A stretch of 51,497 nt of DNA. Source: Zoogloeaceae bacterium (lineage in GTDB: Bacteria > Pseudomonadota > Gammaproteobacteria > Burkholderiales > Rhodocyclaceae). Below the pieces are notes generated by a model. That model was not told the origin of the DNA and made no database searches. It was given only the letters and a program-made list of their open reading frames with translations. The stretch lies in assembly GCA_031288305.1 (NCBI GenBank), contig JAITRP010000033.1, positions 1-51,497 on the forward strand, given 5' to 3'. The position numbers were made by a program, and so were the translations under genes. Shown here piece by piece: positions 47,793 through 51,497 of this stretch (positions within the stretch are counted from its first letter, which is position 1; the number at the start of each line of letters is the position of its first letter).

Positions 47793-49019
47793 ATGGGATT
47801 GCGTCAATTGCTCGACCGCCTGGAGCCGCACTTCGCCAAGGGCGGGCGGTTCGAGAAGCTCTTCGCCCTTTTTGAGGCCACCGACACCTTCCTCTACCGT
47901 CCCGGCAGCGTCACCCGCGGCAGCGCGCATGTGCGCGACGCGATGGACCTGAAGCGCATCATGATCATCGTCTGGCTCGCCGCCTTCCCGGCCATGTTCG
48001 CCGGCATGTGGAACGCGGGCTTCCAGGCGAACAGCGGCTACGCGGCCAACCCCGCGCTTCTGGAGGCGGCGCGAGGCGGCTGGGAAGGCTGGCGGCTGAC
48101 GCTGATTGCGTTGGTCGCCGGGTTCAATCCGGGGAGCTTGTGGGATAACCTCATCCACGGCGCGGCCTATTTCCTGCCCATCTATTTCGTGACCTTCGCG
48201 GTGGGCGGAGCCTGGGAAGTGCTCTTTGCCGTCGTGCGCAAGCATGAGGTCAACGAAGGCTTTTTCGTGACTTCAGTGCTCTTCGCGCTGATTGTGCCGC
48301 CCTCCATCCCCTTGTGGCAGGTGGCGCTGGGCATCAGTTTCGGCGTGGTGATCGGCAAGGAAGTCTTCGGCGGCACGGGGAAGAACTTCCTGAACCCGGC
48401 GCTCACCGGACGCGCCTTCCTGTTCTTCGCCTATCCGGCGCAGATTTCCGGCGACGCGGTATGGACGGCGGTCGACGGCGTGACCAGCGCGACCCCGCTG
48501 GCGGCGGCGGCGGAGGGCGGCATCGACGCCCTGGCCAATGGTCTTTCCTGGTGGCACGCCTTCATCGGCATCATGCCGGGTTCCATCGGCGAAACCAGCA
48601 CCCTGGCGATACTTCTTGGCGGCGCGGTGTTGCTGCTGACGGGCGTGGCTTCCTGGCGGATCGCCAGCGGCGTGTTGCTGGGGATGCTGGCGGCCAGCCT
48701 GTTGTTCAACGCCATCGGTTCGGAGACGAATCCCATGTTCGCCTTGCCCTGGCACTGGCATCTGGTGCTGGGCGGTTTTGCCTTCGGCGCTTTCTTCATG
48801 GCGACCGACCCGGTGTCGGCGGCGATGACCCACACCGGCAAATGGATTTTCGGCGCGTTGATCGGCGTCATGGTGGTGCTGATTCGCGTGGTCAATCCGG
48901 CTTTTCCGGAGGGCATGATGCTGGCGATCCTGTTCGGCAATCTGTGCGCCCCCCTGATCGACCATTTCGTGGTCGCGGCCAACATCAAGCGGAGGGAGGC
49001 GCGTCATGTCCGGCAATAA
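47793..49019 (+). CDS. nqrB: Na+-translocating NADH:quinone reductase subunit B
   Basis: 408 aa polytopic membrane subunit carrying a covalent FMN. The attachment threonine is Thr234 in [10 protein letters not shown], fitting the ApbE recognition pattern. Many membrane helices, e.g. [20 protein letters not shown] and [16 protein letters not shown]. It is the sodium channel subunit. Overlaps nqrC by 14 bp. Confidence 0.96.
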   Translation: MGLRQLLDRLEPHFAKGGRFEKLFALFEATDTFLYRPGSVTRGSAHVRDAMDLKRIMIIVWLAAFPAMFAGMWNAGFQANSGYAANPALLEAARGGWEGWRLTLIALVAGFNPGSLWDNLIHGAAYFLPIYFVTFAVGGAWEVLFAVVRKHEVNEGFFVTSVLFALIVPPSIPLWQVALGISFGVVIGKEVFGGTGKNFLNPALTGRAFLFFAYPAQISGDAVWTAVDGVTSATPLAAAAEGGIDALANGLSWWHAFIGIMPGSIGETSTLAILLGGAVLLLTGVASWRIASGVLLGMLAASLLFNAIGSETNPMFALPWHWHLVLGGFAFGAFFMATDPVSAAMTHTGKWIFGALIGVMVVLIRVVNPAFPEGMMLAILFGNLCAPLIDHFVVAANIKRREARHVRQ

Positions 49020-49800
49020 GGAATCCACCGCGCGCACGCTCGTCGTCGCGCTCATCGTCAGCCTCGTCGCCTCGATCTTCGTGGCCGGTTCCGCTGTCAT
49101 ATTGAAGCCCGTGCAGGAGGAAAACCGCCTGCTCGACCGCCAGCGCGGCATCCTGGCGGTCGCGGGCGTCGGCGCGGGGCTGTCGTCCAAAGAGGTGCAG
49201 GAAATCTTCGCAAAACGCATCCAGGCCGAGCTGATCGACCTTTCCACCGGCGAAAAGAGCGAAGCGCATGACCCCTTGAGTTTCGACGCCCTGAAAGCGG
49301 CGCAAGACCCCGAAACTTCCGCCGCGCTCCCCGGCAAGGAAGACCTGGCGGGCATCAAGCGGCGCGAGCGGTTCAGCACGGTCTACCGGCTGGTGAAGGA
49401 AGACGGCGGCGGCGAACTGGAAGCCCTGATCCTGCCCGTGCGCGGCTATGGCCTGTGGTCGACCCTGCACGGATTCATCGCCATCAAGCCCGACCTGAAC
49501 ACCGTGCTCGGCCTGGGGTTTTATCAGCATGGAGAAACGCCCGGCCTGGGCGGCGAGGTCGATAATCCCAAATGGAAGGGACAATGGCCGGGCAAGACGC
49601 TTTTTGACGAAAGCGGCAAACCCAACATCGAAATCGTCAAGGGCGGCGTCCAGCCGGGCGGCAAGGACGCCGCGCACCAGGTCGACGCCCTGGCGGGCGC
49701 GACGCTCACCACCAACGGCGTCAATCGCCTGCTCGTCTTCTGGCTGGGCGAACAGGGTTTTGGGCCTTATCTCGCGCGATTGCGGCAAGAAGGCATCTGA
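49006..49800 (+). CDS. nqrC: Na+-translocating NADH:quinone reductase subunit C
   Basis: 264 aa, single N-terminal membrane helix ([22 protein letters not shown]) and periplasmic FMN-binding domain. The FMN threonine is Thr233 in [13 protein letters not shown]. The two motif threonines in NqrB and NqrC, with apbE in the same window, make a complete flavinylation set. Confidence 0.96.
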   Translation: MSGNKESTARTLVVALIVSLVASIFVAGSAVILKPVQEENRLLDRQRGILAVAGVGAGLSSKEVQEIFAKRIQAELIDLSTGEKSEAHDPLSFDALKAAQDPETSAALPGKEDLAGIKRRERFSTVYRLVKEDGGGELEALILPVRGYGLWSTLHGFIAIKPDLNTVLGLGFYQHGETPGLGGEVDNPKWKGQWPGKTLFDESGKPNIEIVKGGVQPGGKDAAHQVDALAGATLTTNGVNRLLVFWLGEQGFGPYLARLRQEGI

Positions 49801-49801
49801 C

Positions 49802-50584
49802 ATGGCGTCTTGCGTGAAGTCCGCTTTTTCCATCTCCGTTGGCGTGATGTTGCTGGTATTGCTGGCGCGGACGGCATGGGCCGACGCCTTGCAAGGGGCG
49901 CAAGGCGAGGAGGAGGTACGCCGTGAATGCAGCGAAAATTTCTTTTCCATGATCGCCGTCGGCGAATGCATCGAAAGAAAGGCGCAAGCCAGCGAAACTG
50001 CCTTGAAGGAAGCCGAAAAGAAGCTGCGGGCGGCGCTGGACAAATGGATTGAGGATGAACGATTCATCCGCCTTGCCAAGACAAAACTGACGGCTTCCAG
50101 CAAAGCTTTCCTCCGCTATCGTGAAGCGCAGTGCGCGTTTGCCCGTTCGCTGCACGGCAGCGCGATTTCGCATGGGATGCTGCGAAACGCCTGCATCGCC
50201 GAACAAAACAACCGCCGCGCCGCCCAGATCGTCGCTTACGCTGCCGGTGTGCCGCAGCGGGAAGATGAAGATGCCGAGAAAGCGGAAGAGCGGGATTGCG
50301 CAAGCATACAAGAGCAAGGTTTGCTGGCTCCGGCATGTGTCAGTGTGCTGGAGCGAATGCGAAAGCGCGAGGCCGGGGCAACAAGCCAAGCGCCGTCGCG
50401 GGAAAATATCGAGAAAGCGAAAGAACCGGAAGAACAACGCTGCCGTCCAGACCCCATGCAAGAGGAGGATTTGCAGGACATGGACGCGGCCTGGAGACGC
50501 GCCGTGGCGCAGATACGAGAATGCGAGGCCAGGCGGGAAACGCAACGCAAGGCCGGACAGGAAAACCAACAAGGAGCCAATTGA
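49802..50584 (+). CDS. LprI-like (DUF1311) secreted protein inserted in the nqr operon
   Basis: 260 aa, starting 1 bp after the nqrC stop and ending 1 bp before nqrD, so it is part of the transcript. Signal peptide ([15 protein letters not shown]). Residues ~35-145 match the lysozyme-inhibitor LprI N-terminal domain: [56 protein letters not shown], with its conserved Cys. The C-terminal ~110 residues are highly charged (Glu/Arg/Lys) with further Cys in [18 protein letters not shown] and [10 protein letters not shown]. No role in NQR is known; it may ride on the operon or modulate the periplasmic face. Confidence 0.75.
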   Translation: MASCVKSAFSISVGVMLLVLLARTAWADALQGAQGEEEVRRECSENFFSMIAVGECIERKAQASETALKEAEKKLRAALDKWIEDERFIRLAKTKLTASSKAFLRYREAQCAFARSLHGSAISHGMLRNACIAEQNNRRAAQIVAYAAGVPQREDEDAEKAEERDCASIQEQGLLAPACVSVLERMRKREAGATSQAPSRENIEKAKEPEEQRCRPDPMQEEDLQDMDAAWRRAVAQIRECEARRETQRKAGQENQQGAN

Positions 50585-50585
50585 C

Positions 50586-51254
50586 ATGGCAAGACAAGCG
50601 ACCACGCGGGAAATTCTCTTTGGTCCCGTTTTCGACAACAACCCCATCGCCCTGCAGATCCTCGGCATCTGCTCGGCGCTGGCGGTAACTTCCAACCTCA
50701 ACACGGCGCTGGTGATGGCTATCGCCCTCACGGCGGTGACGGCCTTTTCCAACCTCTTCATCGCCGCGATAAGGAACCAGATTCCCAGCTCGATTCGCAT
50801 GATCGTGCAGATGGTGATCATCGCCTCGCTGGTGATCGTGGTCGACCAGATATTGCGCGCCTACGCCTTCACGCTCGCCAAACAGTTGTCGGTGTTCGTC
50901 GGCCTCATCATCACCAACTGCATTGTCATGGGACGGGCGGAAGCCTACGCCATGCAGAATCCGCCCTGGGCTTCCTTCGTGGATGGCATCGGCAATGGCC
51001 TGGGGTATTCCCTGATGCTGGTCGCCCTGGGCGTCGTGCGCGAGCTTTTGGGCGCGGGCAAGCTCATGGGGCACGAAATCCTGCCGCTGGTAAAAGACGG
51101 CGGCTGGTATGAACCCAATGGTTTGTTGCTTCTGCCGCCCTCGGCGTTCTTCCTGATCGGACTCTTCATCTGGGCGCTGCGCGCCTGGAAGAAGGAGCAG
51201 CAAGAACCGGCGGATTTCACGCTCGCGCCGCAGGTGAGGGAAGAAAAGGCATGA
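50586..51254 (+). CDS. nqrD: Na+-translocating NADH:quinone reductase subunit D
   Basis: 222 aa, six membrane helices. The conserved cysteines that, with those of NqrE, bind the intramembrane 2Fe-2S cluster are visible in [13 protein letters not shown] and [16 protein letters not shown]. Followed at once (ATGA overlap) not by nqrE but by another membrane gene. Confidence 0.95.
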   Translation: MARQATTREILFGPVFDNNPIALQILGICSALAVTSNLNTALVMAIALTAVTAFSNLFIAAIRNQIPSSIRMIVQMVIIASLVIVVDQILRAYAFTLAKQLSVFVGLIITNCIVMGRAEAYAMQNPPWASFVDGIGNGLGYSLMLVALGVVRELLGAGKLMGHEILPLVKDGGWYEPNGLLLLPPSAFFLIGLFIWALRAWKKEQQEPADFTLAPQVREEKA

Positions 51255-51497
51255 ACTCTTGGTTTTGGTTCTTTTTCCCCATCTTGCCTGGCCTTGGCTT
51301 TGCTGCCCTCGGATTTATTCTCGATTCCCGCGAGGTGAGCGGAGCCAAACACTTCACCAAATTCTCCCTTGCGCTGGCGGGCATGGTCATAAGCTTGCCG
51401 CTGATCCTGAACGACGTAGCCAGTAGTCCCACGCTCGTGGGGATCGTTTTGGGCGTCTGGATCGTCAGGATGCTATGGGTGATTTCCATAGCCATGG
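51251..51497 (+). CDS. Membrane protein in the nqrE position (3' end outside window)
   Basis: ATG 51251 overlaps the nqrD stop. The 82 visible codons ([29 protein letters not shown] ... [20 protein letters not shown] ... [20 protein letters not shown]) form three hydrophobic helices. This is not NqrE, which starts MEHYxSLFVRSIFIENMA and has a different hydropathy. I recognise no family. nqrE and nqrF may follow beyond the window. Confidence 0.65.
   Translation, partial: MNSWFWFFFPILPGLGFAALGFILDSREVSGAKHFTKFSLALAGMVISLPLILNDVASSPTLVGIVLGVWIVRMLWVISIAM

Overview
The window looks like a GC-rich (about 60% G+C by eye) betaproteobacterial chromosome segment. Supporting signs are the petABC-sspA-sspB order, the beta-type glutamate-cysteine ligase, an HslV with a six-residue propeptide, a lysA-linked LptM-like lipoprotein, and a standard nine-gene F-ATPase operon followed later by a Na+-NQR operon. 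No rRNA is present, so I cannot name a genus.

Layout. 1-1258: an accessory scar, with the 3' end of an M23-peptidase-like gene (possibly from a conjugative element) and a frameshifted, truncated DNA-methyltransferase relic. 1255-8230: envelope genes, namely dacB, a glycine-rich autotransporter, a protein with two LPS-kinase-like domains, and an unknown 300-aa protein. 8231-9033: a stack of small mobile and repeat elements. 9034-20085, mostly minus strand: the RNA helicase deaD, a YiiX-like protein missing its His-motif segment, the compact run lptM-lysA-STAS-hslV-hslU, an RHS fragment beside a decayed insertion sequence, then ybiB and cbiX. 20396-28280, minus strand: sspAB, the bc1 complex (petABC), gshA-apbE, tRNA-Leu and argC. 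28361-32300: a decaying accessory patch with a broken ACP-like gene, an alpha/beta hydrolase, several lower-GC genes, and two genes each interrupted by one in-frame stop. 32891-39928: the atpIBEFHAGDC operon with a clear promoter and terminator. 40378-46178: a single-chain MmeI-like restriction-modification enzyme and the B12-dependent ribonucleotide reductase nrdJ with tandem NrdR boxes. 46325 to the end: the nqr operon, with an LprI-like gene between nqrC and nqrD and an unrelated membrane gene directly after nqrD.

The most striking general feature is the density of short interspersed repeats. I distinguish six families, called R1-R6 here. R1 is a hairpin-rich element resembling IS200/IS605 ends. 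R2 is a palindromic element with the core GTGGCAATCC. R3 is a 35-bp motif. R4 is a composite CGTCAAAAAG/terminator element. R5 is a CTCCCT...GGGAG palindrome. R6 has GGGCGCAATCCAAAGT termini. They occupy most long intergenic spaces, they supply many of the apparent terminators, one is nested in another, and one R5 copy sits in frame inside the MmeI-like gene.

Functional links: ApbE (24663-25679) is the family of enzyme that attaches FMN to the threonines seen in NqrB (Thr234) and NqrC (Thr233). NQR, bc1 and the ATP synthase together describe an aerobic respiratory chain with a sodium-motive entry point. HslVU is a heat-shock protease, and SspB delivers substrates to ClpXP.
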